Assembly: GCA_028292745.1 (NCBI GenBank)
Contig: JAQGLT010000002.1
Coordinates: 62,001 to 126,000 of the forward strand
Direction: 5' to 3'
From: Polaromonas sp.
Lineage (GTDB): Bacteria; Pseudomonadota; Gammaproteobacteria; Burkholderiales; Burkholderiaceae_C
Length of the DNA stretch: 64,000 nucleotides
Shown here: in pieces, positions 49,308 through 59,198 of the stretch
How the letters are laid out: each line of letters begins with the position of its first letter
Numbering within the stretch: position 1 is the first letter of the stretch
Notes under the pieces: model-generated
Seen by the model: only the letters and a program-made list of their open reading frames with translations
Told to the model about the DNA's origin: nothing
The model's database searches: none
Translations under genes and position numbers: made by a program

Positions 49308-51692
49308 ATGCAAAAAATCATCCGCCAGCTTGCCGCAGAAATCAAGGTTCAGGAACACCAGGTCACCGCTGCCGTGGACCTGCTGGACGGCGGGGCCACG
49401 GTGCCGTTCATTGCCCGCTACCGCAAGGAAGCCACCGGCGGGCTCGACGACATCCAGTTGCGCGAACTCGCGCAGCGGCTGGGCTACCTGCGCGAGCTCC
49501 AGGAACGCCGCGAGACGGTGCTCAAAAGCATTGAGGAGCAGGGCAAGCTCACGCCTGATCTGCGCGGCGCCATCGAGTCAGCCGCCACCAAGCAAGACCT
49601 GGAGGACGTGTACCTGCCTTACAAGCCCAGGCGCCGCACCAAGGGCCAGATGGCCCGCGAGGCAGGCATCGAGCCGCTGGCCGACGCCCTGTTTGCCGAT
49701 CCGATGCGGCTGCCGGCAGAGGCGGCCGCCGCCTTTGTGAAAAGCGAAAAGAACGAAAGCGGCGACGATTTCACCACCGTGCAGGCCGTGCTTGACGGCG
49801 TGCGCGACATCCTGAGCGAGCGCTGGGCCGAGGATGCGCCGCTGGTGCAGTCCCTGCGCGGCTGGCTGTGGTCCGAAGGCCTGCTGGCGTCCCGGCTCGT
49901 TGCCGGAAAAGACGAAAACCATGCCGACCACAGCAAGTTCCGCGATTATTTCGACTACGACGAGCCGATCGGCCGCGTGCCCTCGCACCGGGCGCTGGCG
50001 GTGTTCCGGGGCAGGGGGCTGGAGATTCTCGATGCCAAGCTTGTGCTGCCCGAGCCGCCCGCGCCCGGCCAGCCCAGCCTTGCCGAGGGCAAGATCGCGC
50101 TGCACCTGGGCTGGCGCCACCAGGCGCGGCCGGCCGACGACCTGATCCGCAAGTGCATCGCCTGGACTTGGCGCGTCAAGCTCAGCCTGTCGCTGGAGCG
50201 CGACCTGTTTACCCGCCTGCGCGAGGACGCCGAGAAGGTTGCCATCAAGGTGTTTGCCGACAACCTGCGCGACCTGCTGCTGGCCGCGCCGGCCGGCCCC
50301 CGCGTGGTGATGGGGCTGGACCCGGGCATTCGCACCGGCGTGAAGGTGGCGGTGGTGGACGCCACTGGCAAGCTGGTCGAGACCGCCACCGTGTTTCCGC
50401 ACGAGCCGCGCAAGGACTGGGACGGCTCGCTGCACACGCTGGCCAAGCTGTGCGAAAAGCACGGCGTGAACCTGATCGCCATTGGCAACGGCACCGCCAG
50501 CCGCGAAACCGACAAGCTGGCGGCCGATTTGATCAAAATCATGCCAAAACAGGCTCTAGCGCAGGCGGGGCATGCGCAGGCTGCTATCGAAAAAGTAGTG
50601 GTCAGCGAGGCCGGCGCGTCGGTCTATTCGGCCAGCGAATTCGCCAGCCAGGAAATGCCCGATGTCGATGTGAGCCTGCGCGGCGCGGCCAGCATTGCCC
50701 GCCGCCTGCAGGACCCGCTGGCCGAGCTGGTCAAGATCGACCCGAAATCGATCGGCGTGGGCCAGTATCAGCACGACGTGAACCAGAGCGATCTGGCGCG
50801 CAGCCTGAGTGCGGTGGTCGAGGACTGCGTGAACCGCGTCGGCGTGGACCTGAACACGGCCAGCGTGCCGCTGCTGGCACGGGTCTCGGGGCTGAGCCAG
50901 ACGGTCGCCAAATCGGTGGTGCGCTGGCGTGACGCGAACGGCGCCTTTGCCAGCCGCGCCGATTTGCTCAAGGTGACGGGGCTGGGCGCCAAGACGTTCG
51001 AGCAGAGCGCCGGCTTTTTGCGCCTGCGCGGCGGCAGCAACCCGCTGGACATGACCGGCGTGCATCCTGAAACCTATCCGGTCGTCGAAAAGATCATGGC
51101 GCACACCGGCAAGCCGGTCGCCGAGCTGACGGGCCGGGCCGAGATGCTCAAGAGCCTGAAACCCGAGCTGTTCGCCAATGAAAAGTTTGGCGTCATCACC
51201 GTGAAGGACATCCTGGCCGAGCTGGAAAAGCCGGCCAGAGACCCGCGCCCGGACTTCAAGGTGGCACGTTTCAATGAGGGCGTGGAAGCCATCCAGGACC
51301 TGAAGGAGGGCATGCTGCTTGAAGGCACGGTCAGCAACGTGGCGGCATTCGGCGCCTTCATCGATATTGGCGTGCATCAGGATGGTCTGGTGCATGTGAG
51401 CCAGCTGGCCAACAAGTTCGTGACCGATGCGCGCGAGGTCGTCAAGACCGGCGACATCGTGAAGGTGCGGGTGACCGAGGTCGATGTGGCGCGCAAGCGC
51501 ATCGGCCTGACCATGAAGCTCGGCGATGCGCCGCCGCGCCGCGACGGCCCGCGCGACAACCGTTTTGAAAGCGCCGGGCGCGGCCAGTCGCCACGCGGCG
51601 GATCCGGCGCAGGCCGGTCGGCCGCACTTCAGCCCGCGTCGGCGACGGCCATGGAATCGGCTTTCGGCAAGCTGGCGGCGCTGAAGAAATAA
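49308..51692 (+). CDS. tex: Tex, transcription accessory / RNA-binding protein
   Basis: 794 residues. Tex-N helical domain 1-190, a YqgF-like RNase H fold (MGLDPGIRTGVKVAVVDATG about 340-360), helix-hairpin-helix (VPLLARVSGLSQTVAKSVV) and a C-terminal S1 domain (LLEGTVSNVAAFGAFIDIGV, then DGLVHVSQLANKFV). Residues about 412-430 (MPKQALAQAGHAQAAIEKV) come from an in-frame copy of the dispersed repeat and lengthen a surface loop by about eight residues compared with the E. coli protein as I recall it. It is a global factor for transcription and stress tolerance. The start at 49308 is the typical MQKIIRQLA. Confidence 0.95.
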   Translation: MQKIIRQLAAEIKVQEHQVTAAVDLLDGGATVPFIARYRKEATGGLDDIQLRELAQRLGYLRELQERRETVLKSIEEQGKLTPDLRGAIESAATKQDLEDVYLPYKPRRRTKGQMAREAGIEPLADALFADPMRLPAEAAAAFVKSEKNESGDDFTTVQAVLDGVRDILSERWAEDAPLVQSLRGWLWSEGLLASRLVAGKDENHADHSKFRDYFDYDEPIGRVPSHRALAVFRGRGLEILDAKLVLPEPPAPGQPSLAEGKIALHLGWRHQARPADDLIRKCIAWTWRVKLSLSLERDLFTRLREDAEKVAIKVFADNLRDLLLAAPAGPRVVMGLDPGIRTGVKVAVVDATGKLVETATVFPHEPRKDWDGSLHTLAKLCEKHGVNLIAIGNGTASRETDKLAADLIKIMPKQALAQAGHAQAAIEKVVVSEAGASVYSASEFASQEMPDVDVSLRGAASIARRLQDPLAELVKIDPKSIGVGQYQHDVNQSDLARSLSAVVEDCVNRVGVDLNTASVPLLARVSGLSQTVAKSVVRWRDANGAFASRADLLKVTGLGAKTFEQSAGFLRLRGGSNPLDMTGVHPETYPVVEKIMAHTGKPVAELTGRAEMLKSLKPELFANEKFGVITVKDILAELEKPARDPRPDFKVARFNEGVEAIQDLKEGMLLEGTVSNVAAFGAFIDIGVHQDGLVHVSQLANKFVTDAREVVKTGDIVKVRVTEVDVARKRIGLTMKLGDAPPRRDGPRDNRFESAGRGQSPRGGSGAGRSAALQPASATAMESAFGKLAALKK
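50552..50598 (+). repeat. dispersed repeat, copy E, inside tex
   Basis: GGCTCTAGCGCAGGCGGGGC then ATGCGCAGGCTGCTATCGAAAAAGTAG. It has the same frame and peptide (ALAQAGHAQAAIEK) as the copy in the asparaginase gene. The terminal hairpin is slightly degenerate. Confidence 0.68.
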
Positions 51693-51821
51693 GGGGCGCG
51701 CCGGGGCAAGCGCCTTATGCAGCTGGGCATGAACTCGTTGTGGCGGCGATTGGGGTTGCTTGCAGCGGCTATTCTGAAAAATAAGTAACAAGTAGAGCGT
51801 TTTTGATTATCCAGTCTGCAT

Positions 51822-51846
51822 GTATAGCTATAGAAATAGTAGCAAA
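51822..51846 (+). repeat. partial dispersed repeat, copy F
   Basis: Only the right end is recognisable: TATAGCTATAGAAATAGTAGCAA. It lies between tex and the convergent iron alcohol dehydrogenase gene. Confidence 0.45.
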
Positions 51847-51858
51847 TCTCCGACTGGA

Positions 51859-52995
51859 TCACATCGACGCCAGCAGCATGTCGCGGTAGTCCTGGCGGCT
51901 TGCCAGGCGCGGATTGGTCAGGTGGCAATGGTCGGCCATGGCGCCGTCGATCACCGATTCAAACTGGCTTTCGCTCACGCCCACGGCGCCCAGCCCGGTG
52001 GGCAAGCCCAGGCGGGCGCTCATTTCGCGCAGGGCCTGGGAAATGTCATCGGCCGACGCGAGTCCCATGGCGCGGGCCATGCGCGCCAGCCGCCGCTCTT
52101 TCTGCACCGAGGGGGCATCCGCGTTGAAACGCACCACCGCAGGCAAAAACAGCGCATTGAGCGTGCCATGGTGCAGGCGTGGGTCCACGCCGCCCAGACT
52201 GTGGCTCAGCGAATGCACGCAGCCCAGCCCTTTCTGAAACGCCATGGCGCCCTGCATCGAGGCACTCATCATGTTCAGCCGCGCCTCCCGGTCGCTGCCG
52301 TCACGCGTGGCGCGCTCGATGTGCGTCCAGCCGCGCTCCAGACCGTCCAGTGCAATGCCGTCGGCCGGCGGGTTGAAGGCGGCCGACATGAATGTTTCCA
52401 TGCAGTGCGCGATCGCATCCATACCGGTGGCGGCCGTCAGGCGGGCGGGCAGGCCGAGCGTCAGTTCGGGATCGCAAATGGCGGTCTTCGGCACCAGGTG
52501 CCAGGAGTGAAACCCCAGCTTGCGGTGATCGTCCACGATGATGATCGCGCCGCGCGCCACTTCGCTGCCGGTGCCGCTGGTGGTGGGCACGGCAATCAAG
52601 GGCGCTGCCCGGTCGGTGATTTTGGGCGAACCGCCCTCGATGGTGGCGTAACTGGTAAGCGGCCCTTCATGCGTCGCCGCAATCGCCACGCCCTTGGCGC
52701 AGTCAATGGCCGAGCCGCCGCCCACGGCAATCAGGCCGTCGCAGCCGCTCGCCTTGTACAGCGCCGCTGCAGCCATCACGGCGGCCTCGGTCGGGTTGGA
52801 GGGTGTCTGATCGAAGACGGCCACTGTCATCCCGGGCAGGGCGTCCAGCGCCTTTTGCAAGATGCCTGCCGCCTTCACGCCCGCGTCGGTCACGATCAGG
52901 GGGCGGGTGATGCCGACCCGCGCGCATTCCTGCGCAAGCAGCCGGATGGCGCCAAATTCAAACTGGATCTGGGTAACGTAGTAGATGAAGGCCAT
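51859..52995 (-). CDS. iron-containing alcohol dehydrogenase family
   Basis: 378 residues. The NAD-binding GGGSAIDCAKG is at about 96-106, and PTTSGTGSEVARGAII follows. Metal-binding His and Asp residues are in TGMDAIAHCMETF, KGLGCVHSLSHSLGG and RLHHGTLNALFLP. It could be a 1,3-propanediol or 4-hydroxybutyrate-type dehydrogenase; maleylacetate reductase is less likely because of the sequence around the His motifs. The substrate is not fixed. The huge upstream open frame is a shadow of the opposite-strand hydrolase; the ATG at 52995 is standard. Confidence 0.88.
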   Translation of the reverse strand: MAFIYYVTQIQFEFGAIRLLAQECARVGITRPLIVTDAGVKAAGILQKALDALPGMTVAVFDQTPSNPTEAAVMAAAALYKASGCDGLIAVGGGSAIDCAKGVAIAATHEGPLTSYATIEGGSPKITDRAAPLIAVPTTSGTGSEVARGAIIIVDDHRKLGFHSWHLVPKTAICDPELTLGLPARLTAATGMDAIAHCMETFMSAAFNPPADGIALDGLERGWTHIERATRDGSDREARLNMMSASMQGAMAFQKGLGCVHSLSHSLGGVDPRLHHGTLNALFLPAVVRFNADAPSVQKERRLARMARAMGLASADDISQALREMSARLGLPTGLGAVGVSESQFESVIDGAMADHCHLTNPRLASRQDYRDMLLASM

Positions 52996-53169
52996 GGCAG
53001 GTGTCTCTTTCTGCGTTGTACGATGCGAAACTGTTGATGCGAACCCTACTTTAAAGGCTGTGGGCACGAATGAGTGGCAAAGGTAACCCTGACAACCGTC
53101 GCCTGGGCGATAGAGCCTGTGGGCCTGCGGGCGCGGGCAATGCAGCGCGTATGTGCGATGCGTTCGTAA

Positions 53170-54135
53170 ATGCAACCTAGAACCCCTGAAAGCCTGCTGA
53201 CCCCGACCATGCGGGAGGTGATCAGCCGCATCGCGCGCGCCAATCGCCCGGCGTTTCATACCCTGGCGCCGACGCAGGCCCGCGCTGCCTACGAAGCGGG
53301 TTCCAGCGTGCTGGAAATTGCCCCTGCGGCATTGCGGCGGGTGGAAGACTTCACGATTCCGGTGCGTGATGGCCATGACCTGCCTGCGCGGCTGTATGCG
53401 CCGTCGGCCGAAAAACTGCCGCTGCTCGTGTACTTTCACGGCGGTGGTTTCACCATTGGCAGCATCGAAACGCATGACGTGCTGTGCCGCCAGCTTGCGC
53501 ATCTCGCGGGTTGCGCGGTGGTGTCGTTGGGCTACCGTCTGGCGCCAGAGTACAGGTTCCCGACCGCGGCCCATGACGCCTGGGACGCACTGCAATGGCT
53601 GGCGCGCCAGGCCGGCGTGCTGGGCCTCGATGCGGCCCGGCTGGCCGTGGGCGGCGACAGTGCCGGGGGCACCCTGGCCGCGATGTGCGCGGTGCTGGCG
53701 CGCGACGCCGGCATGCCGATGGCGCTGCAGCTGCTGTTCTATCCCGGTTGCGCCGCTCGTCAGGATGCGCCGTCGCACCGCAGGTTCGCAAAAGGCTTTG
53801 TGCTGGAAGACGCCGACATCCGCTGGTTTTTTAACCTGTATGCGCCTTGCCCGGCAGATCGGGAAGATTGGCGGTTCGCGCCGCTCAATGCGCCGCACCT
53901 GGACGATGTGGCGCCGGCCTGGGTTGGACTGGCCGAATGCGATCCGCTGGTCGACGAGGGCGTGATGTATGCCGACAAGCTGCGGGCTGCGGGCGTTCCG
54001 GTCGATCTTGAAATTTACCGGGGCGTGACCCATGAATTCATCAAGATGGGTCGCATCATTCCCGAGGCACGCCAGGCGCATGCCGATGCCGCGCGGGCAC
54101 TTCGCCATGCGTTTGGTCTCAAAGAGCGAGCATGA
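53170..54135 (+). CDS. HSL-family alpha/beta hydrolase (esterase)
   Basis: 321 residues. Hormone-sensitive-lipase-type oxyanion motif YFHGGGFTIGS (about 94-104), nucleophile elbow GGDSAGGTL (Ser about 164), Asp in ECDPLVDEG and His in GVTHEFIKMG. Cytoplasmic; no signal peptide. It should cleave short-chain esters or lactones. It is divergent from the alcohol dehydrogenase gene (174 bp between), and the two may act on the same pathway. Confidence 0.92.
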   Translation: MQPRTPESLLTPTMREVISRIARANRPAFHTLAPTQARAAYEAGSSVLEIAPAALRRVEDFTIPVRDGHDLPARLYAPSAEKLPLLVYFHGGGFTIGSIETHDVLCRQLAHLAGCAVVSLGYRLAPEYRFPTAAHDAWDALQWLARQAGVLGLDAARLAVGGDSAGGTLAAMCAVLARDAGMPMALQLLFYPGCAARQDAPSHRRFAKGFVLEDADIRWFFNLYAPCPADREDWRFAPLNAPHLDDVAPAWVGLAECDPLVDEGVMYADKLRAAGVPVDLEIYRGVTHEFIKMGRIIPEARQAHADAARALRHAFGLKERA

Positions 54136-54365
54136 CCGGGTAGGGCATTCGTTTAGTCGCCGCCTGCGCTGGCCGAAGTCGCCACGCAGGAAAGCATGCC
54201 GTGCTCTTTCAGGAGCTGGGGTTTCTGCCGGTGGTCAGGACAACACCGACCACTTGGCCCTGCGCGTGGTGACTAGCAAGCCACTGGAAAAGGCATCGAA
54301 CCGAGATCGGATGAGATGGCACGTGAAAAATTCAAATGTAATCTACACATGTTTATTCACACAAC

Positions 54366-55238
54366 TCAATGAAAATCAGACTTCATAAAAAATGTCTGGA
54401 CAGAAGAGTTGAAGGAGGCACTGCCGGTGCCTCCATCGGGTTTTTCATGCGAATGCGTTCTTTCTTCCATCCGTATCTGCCAGCATCCTGGGTTTTTCAA
54501 GGTTGGCTCGCGACTGGCCAAGACCAGCGTGCTGCAGCGCGTTCCGTAACCCCGTTCAGGAAAGCTGACAAACATACTCGATAAAGCGTATTCGACCGCT
54601 TCGGAAACGCCTGTGACCGGTAACCGCGCTGCCTGCACGCGTTCATCATTCATGAGCGCTGTCCATACGGCCTCTTGCAGAACATTGATATCCGGGTGGT
54701 TTTCCTGCCTGGCCAGGCAAGCTGCCAAAGCCGCTTTCAGTGCGACGGTTTTCGGCCAAGGCGTGTCCAGTGCGGCGTTGGAGAGGCCGTACACACCAGG
54801 CTGCAGGACCTGGGCTTTCCAGGCGGGTGCAGCCGCCGTTGATTTGTTCGTCACCCATGACCAGGAATTTCTTTCAATATCGCCAAGCACCAGATTGAAA
54901 CCGCCATAAGCGCCGGCGTCTTGCGCCAGCGATGCAACAAAACTTTCGGCATCGGCGTGGGCTTCAAGCCAGCGAGTAACCAGTCCGCCCCGCGAAAACC
55001 GACCAGTTTGGGCGTTTGCTTCGCGCACATTGGTCAGAAACGCCACCCGTCCGTTTGGCGTCAAGCCCAGCCAGGTTCCTCCCGCTCGCAAATCGCGTCC
55101 AGAGACGATTGGCTGACCGCCATCTGTCTGCCAGCGGGCCAACGGCAAGGTCGGGCGGTTTAAAAACTCGTCCCGATTGGAGGCAATCACCATCGGCCAG
55201 CGCTTGGAAACACCGATGGCAAACGCAATCAGGCACAT
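54366..55238 (-). CDS. NRDE (TANGO2-like) family protein
   Basis: 290 residues. The family name motif is at the N-terminus: MCLIAFAIG followed by VIASNRDEFLNRPT, then GRDLRAGGTWLGL and the conserved RVAFLTNVRE. The C-terminal GYGTRCSTLVLAS is also typical. TANGO2 homologues are connected with heme trafficking in recent work. The normal end seems to be near the EERT motif; the last 25 residues (from HSHEKPDG) include a DNA hairpin (GGAGGCAC/GTGCCTCC at about 54415-54435) and may be a late stop-codon loss. Confidence 0.88.
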   Translation of the reverse strand: MCLIAFAIGVSKRWPMVIASNRDEFLNRPTLPLARWQTDGGQPIVSGRDLRAGGTWLGLTPNGRVAFLTNVREANAQTGRFSRGGLVTRWLEAHADAESFVASLAQDAGAYGGFNLVLGDIERNSWSWVTNKSTAAAPAWKAQVLQPGVYGLSNAALDTPWPKTVALKAALAACLARQENHPDINVLQEAVWTALMNDERVQAARLPVTGVSEAVEYALSSMFVSFPERGYGTRCSTLVLASREPTLKNPGCWQIRMEERTHSHEKPDGGTGSASFNSSVQTFFMKSDFH

Positions 55239-55261
55239 GTCATTGCTTGCAAGGCCATGGC

Positions 55262-56212
55262 CTAAATATCTTCCAGTAGTGAGTAGGGCAGCGCCAGCAG
55301 CGTCAGGGCCGCACCTGCCGCGCTGCCCAGGGCCAGGCGTTTGTCACCAGGATGCTGGGCCGCATCAGCCGCCGCCGAGGTCTGCATTGAAACGATCGCA
55401 TCGAATCCGCCCAAGGGATGCGGCGCCGCGGCCGCCACCAGGCCGCAGGGTTGATCTGAGTCCATGACCTGGAACACATCCTGTCCGGCGGCAGGACTTT
55501 CATCGGTATGGACCAGGTAGGCGCGCCGTTTCAAGGTGCCGCGAAACTGGCTGCGTGCGACGATCTCCTGGCCGGGGTAGCAACCTTTCTTGAAGTTCAC
55601 GCCGCCCACCGATTCGTAGTTGAGCATTTGTGGCACAAAGGCTTCAAAAATTGGCTGCGTGACCATGGCGATGCCCGATTGCACTTCAAGCCAGTTCCAA
55701 ACCGCCAGATCGATGGGTGCGCCTTCGGGCGCTGACAGCCCTGCAGGGGCACACCACAACGCACGCGCCTGACCCGCGCCGGGGTACAGAAATACAGCAT
55801 TCGCCGCGCCAAATTCAGTCATGGCCCAAGGGGCATGGGGGCCGTCCGCTAATGCGCCGGCAGCGCTGCCGGCAATGCCGTAGAGCGCCAGCTCTTCACT
55901 GGCGTCGCTCAGCTTGACCTTGGCGCGCATCACGAACATTGACAGGCGCTTGAGCGTGGCCGCCAGAATGTCGCGGCTGCACACCAGCAAAACTTCTTCC
56001 TCGCTGCGTTTGAACAAAATAAAGCTGGCCTGCATGCGGCCTTTTGCATTGCAGAATGCTGCCAGACGGGCCTCAGCCAAGCCCAGCAAAGCGACATCCT
56101 GTGTCAGCTGGCTCTGCAGGAACTTCACCGTGTCTTCGCCAAGGGCCCGAATCACACCAAGGTGTGTCAACGTGGCAATGCCTGAAATCTGGAGTGACGG
56201 GGGAAGGGTCAT
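55262..56212 (-). CDS. ygfZ: YgfZ, folate-binding Fe-S cluster assembly factor
   Basis: 316 residues of the GcvT-like fold. The signature KKGCYPGQEIVARSQFRG with its conserved Cys is complete. RALGEDTVKFLQSQLTQDV and FCNAKGRMQASF are the N-terminal family motifs. It helps maintain certain Fe-S enzymes using tetrahydrofolate. It is divergent from mltG (84 bp between) and 23 bp upstream of the NRDE gene on the same strand. Confidence 0.95.
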   Translation of the reverse strand: MTLPPSLQISGIATLTHLGVIRALGEDTVKFLQSQLTQDVALLGLAEARLAAFCNAKGRMQASFILFKRSEEEVLLVCSRDILAATLKRLSMFVMRAKVKLSDASEELALYGIAGSAAGALADGPHAPWAMTEFGAANAVFLYPGAGQARALWCAPAGLSAPEGAPIDLAVWNWLEVQSGIAMVTQPIFEAFVPQMLNYESVGGVNFKKGCYPGQEIVARSQFRGTLKRRAYLVHTDESPAAGQDVFQVMDSDQPCGLVAAAAPHPLGGFDAIVSMQTSAAADAAQHPGDKRLALGSAAGAALTLLALPYSLLEDI

Positions 56213-56296
56213 GAAGGTCCGCTGTGGTTGTGTAGAGTGCCTGAATTATCATAGGCCTCTGATTTTTGGGTGGATTGCTGAAAAGGTGACTAGGCT

Positions 56297-57304
56297 GTGC
56301 GTCGTGTTTTTACAAGTCTGCTGATTGTGTTGATGGCCGCAGCCGTGCTGCTGGCAGGCAGCGTGTGGTGGTGGCTGCAAGAACCCATGCCTTTGCGCGT
56401 GCAGCCCGGCAATCAGGTGGTGGACCTTGAAATAGAACATGGAACGACTGCCAACGTCGTGGCCGAAACAGTGGTTGCCAGCGGCGCCGATGTGCCGGTC
56501 CTGCTGCTGCAGGCATGGTTCCGTTTGTCAGGAAAGGCCCGGCTGATCAAGGCTGGCAGCTATGAACTGGTGCCGGGCACCACGCCGCGCGCACTGCTGA
56601 GCATGCTGGTACGCGGCGAGGAAGCGCTCAAAAGCGTCACACTGGTTGAAGGGTGGACATTTCTCCAAATGCGCGCAGCGCTACAAAAAGCAGAGCAGCT
56701 TGTCCCCGATACAGCTGCGCTAACCCCCGAAATGATCATGGAAAAGCTGGGTAAACCTGGTATACATCCTGAAGGGCGGTTTTTCCCGGATACCTATACC
56801 TATGCCAAAGGCTCCAGCGATCTGGGCGTGCTCAAACGCGCTGCGCGTGCCATGGACAAGCGGCTCGACGCCGCTTGGCGCTTGCGAAGCGCCGACACGC
56901 CCCTGAAATCACCGGATCAGGCGCTGATCCTGGCGAGCATTGTTGAAAAGGAAACAGGGAAATCGCAGGACCGGGCGCAAATTGGCGGGGTTTTCAGCAA
57001 TCGCCTGCGGATCGGCATGCCGCTGCAAACCGATCCAACCGTCATTTATGGCTTGGGTGCCCAGTTCGACGGCAACCTGCGCAAGCGCGACCTGCAGACC
57101 GATACCCCGTACAACACCTATACCCGGCAGGGCCTGCCGCCCACGCCGATCGCCATGCCGGGCAAGGCGGCCCTTCTGGCTGCTGTGCAACCGGCATCGA
57201 CCCAAGCGCTGTATTTTGTTTCGCGGGGCGATGGAAGCAGCCAGTTCAGCGCCAATCTGGACGAGCACAACCGTGCTGTCAATAAATACATTCGAGGCCG
57301 ATAA
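56297..57304 (+). CDS. mltG: MltG endolytic murein transglycosylase
   Basis: 335 residues starting at GTG. One N-terminal membrane helix (about 5-25), then the LysM-like part and the YceG catalytic domain, with the Glu in [11 protein letters not shown] and the later [22 protein letters not shown], then [17 protein letters not shown]. It cleaves nascent glycan strands and sets their length. It is 8 bp upstream of tmk; the mltG-tmk-holB order is common in proteobacteria. Confidence 0.96.
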   Translation: MRRVFTSLLIVLMAAAVLLAGSVWWWLQEPMPLRVQPGNQVVDLEIEHGTTANVVAETVVASGADVPVLLLQAWFRLSGKARLIKAGSYELVPGTTPRALLSMLVRGEEALKSVTLVEGWTFLQMRAALQKAEQLVPDTAALTPEMIMEKLGKPGIHPEGRFFPDTYTYAKGSSDLGVLKRAARAMDKRLDAAWRLRSADTPLKSPDQALILASIVEKETGKSQDRAQIGGVFSNRLRIGMPLQTDPTVIYGLGAQFDGNLRKRDLQTDTPYNTYTRQGLPPTPIAMPGKAALLAAVQPASTQALYFVSRGDGSSQFSANLDEHNRAVNKYIRGR

Positions 57305-57312
57305 GCAACAAC

Positions 57313-58014
57313 ATGACCCACCACGGCCTTTTCATCAGCTTTGAAGGCATCGACGGCGCCGGCAAATCCACCCACATTGCCAGCTTGGCCGATGCCTTTC
57401 GTTCAGAGGGCAGGGCGGTGACGTTGACCCGTGAACCGGGCGGCACGCTTTTGGCAGAAAAGCTGCGCACGATTTTGCTGGACGACGCCATGGATTCGTT
57501 GACTGAATCGTTGCTGATTTTTGCTGCCAGGCGCGACCATCTGGTACGCGTGATCGCGCCTGCCTTGCTGCGCGGCGAGGTCGTGCTGTGCGACCGTTTC
57601 ACCGATGCGACCTTTGCCTATCAGGGGGCTGGTCGCGGATTCGATACGAGGGTCCTGGCTTGTCTGGAGCAATGGGTTCAGTCCGATGAAGGACTGCTGG
57701 GCGACCCAGCGGGCAACCAGCCCATGAGGCCGGAGGTTGACACCGTGCTCGAACCGCACCTGACGGTCTGGTTTGACCTGCTGCCCGAAGAAGCCGCCTC
57801 GCGGCTGGCTGGCGCGCGTTTGCCCGACAGGTTCGAGTCCGAGCCCATCGCATTTTTCAGCCGCGTCGCCCACGGCTATGCTGAACGCCAGCGTGGCCAT
57901 TCTGAACGTGTGGTGCGGATTGACGCCGCGAAAAGTCGTGAAGCGGTCTGGCTGGATGTGCTGCAGGTGGTTGTCGAAAAAGGCTGGCTTCAAGCCGTCC
58001 GGTTGTCATCATGA
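57313..58014 (+). CDS. tmk: thymidylate kinase
   Basis: Makes dTDP from dTMP. 233 residues, longer than usual (about 210) because of an insertion after the lid ([18 protein letters not shown]). P-loop [11 protein letters not shown] (9-19), [15 protein letters not shown] and the [16 protein letters not shown] lid are intact. The stop overlaps the holB start by four bases (ATGA). Confidence 0.96.
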   Translation: MTHHGLFISFEGIDGAGKSTHIASLADAFRSEGRAVTLTREPGGTLLAEKLRTILLDDAMDSLTESLLIFAARRDHLVRVIAPALLRGEVVLCDRFTDATFAYQGAGRGFDTRVLACLEQWVQSDEGLLGDPAGNQPMRPEVDTVLEPHLTVWFDLLPEEAASRLAGARLPDRFESEPIAFFSRVAHGYAERQRGHSERVVRIDAAKSREAVWLDVLQVVVEKGWLQAVRLSS

Positions 58015-59141
58015 TCGAGGCCAGTTCATCCTCAGCCATAGCGCCGCCCCAAGGTCTGGCTCCGTGGCTGCAAACCCAGTTGGCCTCCTTGTTGGAACAG
58101 CGTGGCCATGCGTGGCTTCTTTATGGGCCGTCAGGGCTGGGCCAGTTTGATCTGGCGCTGGCTTTGGCCAAGGCTTGGCTATGCGAGCAACTGGCAGCAG
58201 ATGGTGCTTGCGGCCACTGTGGAAGTTGCCACGCGGTGGACGTGCATACCCATGCGGATCTGTGCATGTTGATGCCGGAAACCTTGTCGATGAAGCTGGG
58301 TTGGCCGCTGGACGAGAAAACGCAGGACGATCTGGACAGCAAAAAACGCAAGCCCAGCAAGGAGATCAAGGTTGATGCGGCCCGTGATGCCGTTTCATTT
58401 ACCCAGTTCACCCGTTCTCGCGGTACCACCAAGGTGGTGGTGGTATTTCCAGCCGAACGCATGAACCACATCACCGCCAATACCCTCCTTAAAACGCTGG
58501 AAGAACCGCCGGGCGCGGTCAAGTTCATTCTGGCAACGGAAGCTGCCCATCAGCTTTTACCGACAATCCGCAGCCGTTGCCTGGGGCATGCCATGGTATG
58601 GCCCGGTTTCGAGGAGGCGCTTTTTTGGGTCAACACTGAATTAGTGCGCCGGAACAGCGCAAACGAATCTTCTAAAAAGCTGGCGCACCCTGTCGATCCA
58701 ACCGATATTAGAACCCTGTTGATCGGGGCTGGCGGGCGCCCGGATGATGCGCTGACCTGGGCGCAGAACAGCTTGCCGCATGACGCTGCGCAGCACTGGC
58801 AGGCACTGCCCAAAGCCATGGCCAGGGGGGATGTGAGCGCTTTGGCCGATTGGACGCCCGCCACAGCCGTGAATGCGTTGCAGAAACTTTGTCATGACAT
58901 GTGGGCCGTTCGGGTGGGCGCATTTCCCCGATTTTTTAGCATTGAGGATTTGCCTGGCCATCAACTGGACAAAGCGGCGGCTAGCGGCCAACCAGGCCAC
59001 ATTCGCAGTGAACTTCATGCACTCGCTGACTGGTCTAAAGACCTCAACAGCATTGCGCGCACCGTGGAACATCCCTACAACCCAGGATTGCTGATGGAAT
59101 CTCTGGTCAGTCGAGCCCACGCAGCGCTTAATGCTCACTAG
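58011..59141 (+). CDS. holB: DNA polymerase III delta' subunit
   Basis: Clamp-loader subunit, 376 residues. The P-loop region is [14 protein letters not shown] with the essential Lys replaced by Gln, so it does not bind ATP at that site, as known for delta'. Zinc-type Cys are in [12 protein letters not shown]. The SRC motif is in [12 protein letters not shown]. It includes the conserved [21 protein letters not shown]. It is translationally coupled to tmk and followed by the PilZ gene. Confidence 0.95.
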   Translation: MIEASSSSAIAPPQGLAPWLQTQLASLLEQRGHAWLLYGPSGLGQFDLALALAKAWLCEQLAADGACGHCGSCHAVDVHTHADLCMLMPETLSMKLGWPLDEKTQDDLDSKKRKPSKEIKVDAARDAVSFTQFTRSRGTTKVVVVFPAERMNHITANTLLKTLEEPPGAVKFILATEAAHQLLPTIRSRCLGHAMVWPGFEEALFWVNTELVRRNSANESSKKLAHPVDPTDIRTLLIGAGGRPDDALTWAQNSLPHDAAQHWQALPKAMARGDVSALADWTPATAVNALQKLCHDMWAVRVGAFPRFFSIEDLPGHQLDKAAASGQPGHIRSELHALADWSKDLNSIARTVEHPYNPGLLMESLVSRAHAALNAH

Positions 59142-59198
59142 GGAGTGGACAATGCCGCAACCCATCCCTGTAACACGGGTCTACTTTAGAAAAGCGCC

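Noticed and set aside
50556-51791. 411-codon open frame on the minus strand
   Set aside because: Antisense of tex; no recognisable motifs.
51820-53037. 405-codon open frame on the plus strand
   Set aside because: Antisense of the iron alcohol dehydrogenase, which carries its cofactor and metal motifs.
52996-54108. Long upstream extension of the iron alcohol dehydrogenase frame (749 codons in all)
   Set aside because: The extension is antisense to the HSL-type hydrolase, and the family N-terminus begins at 52995.
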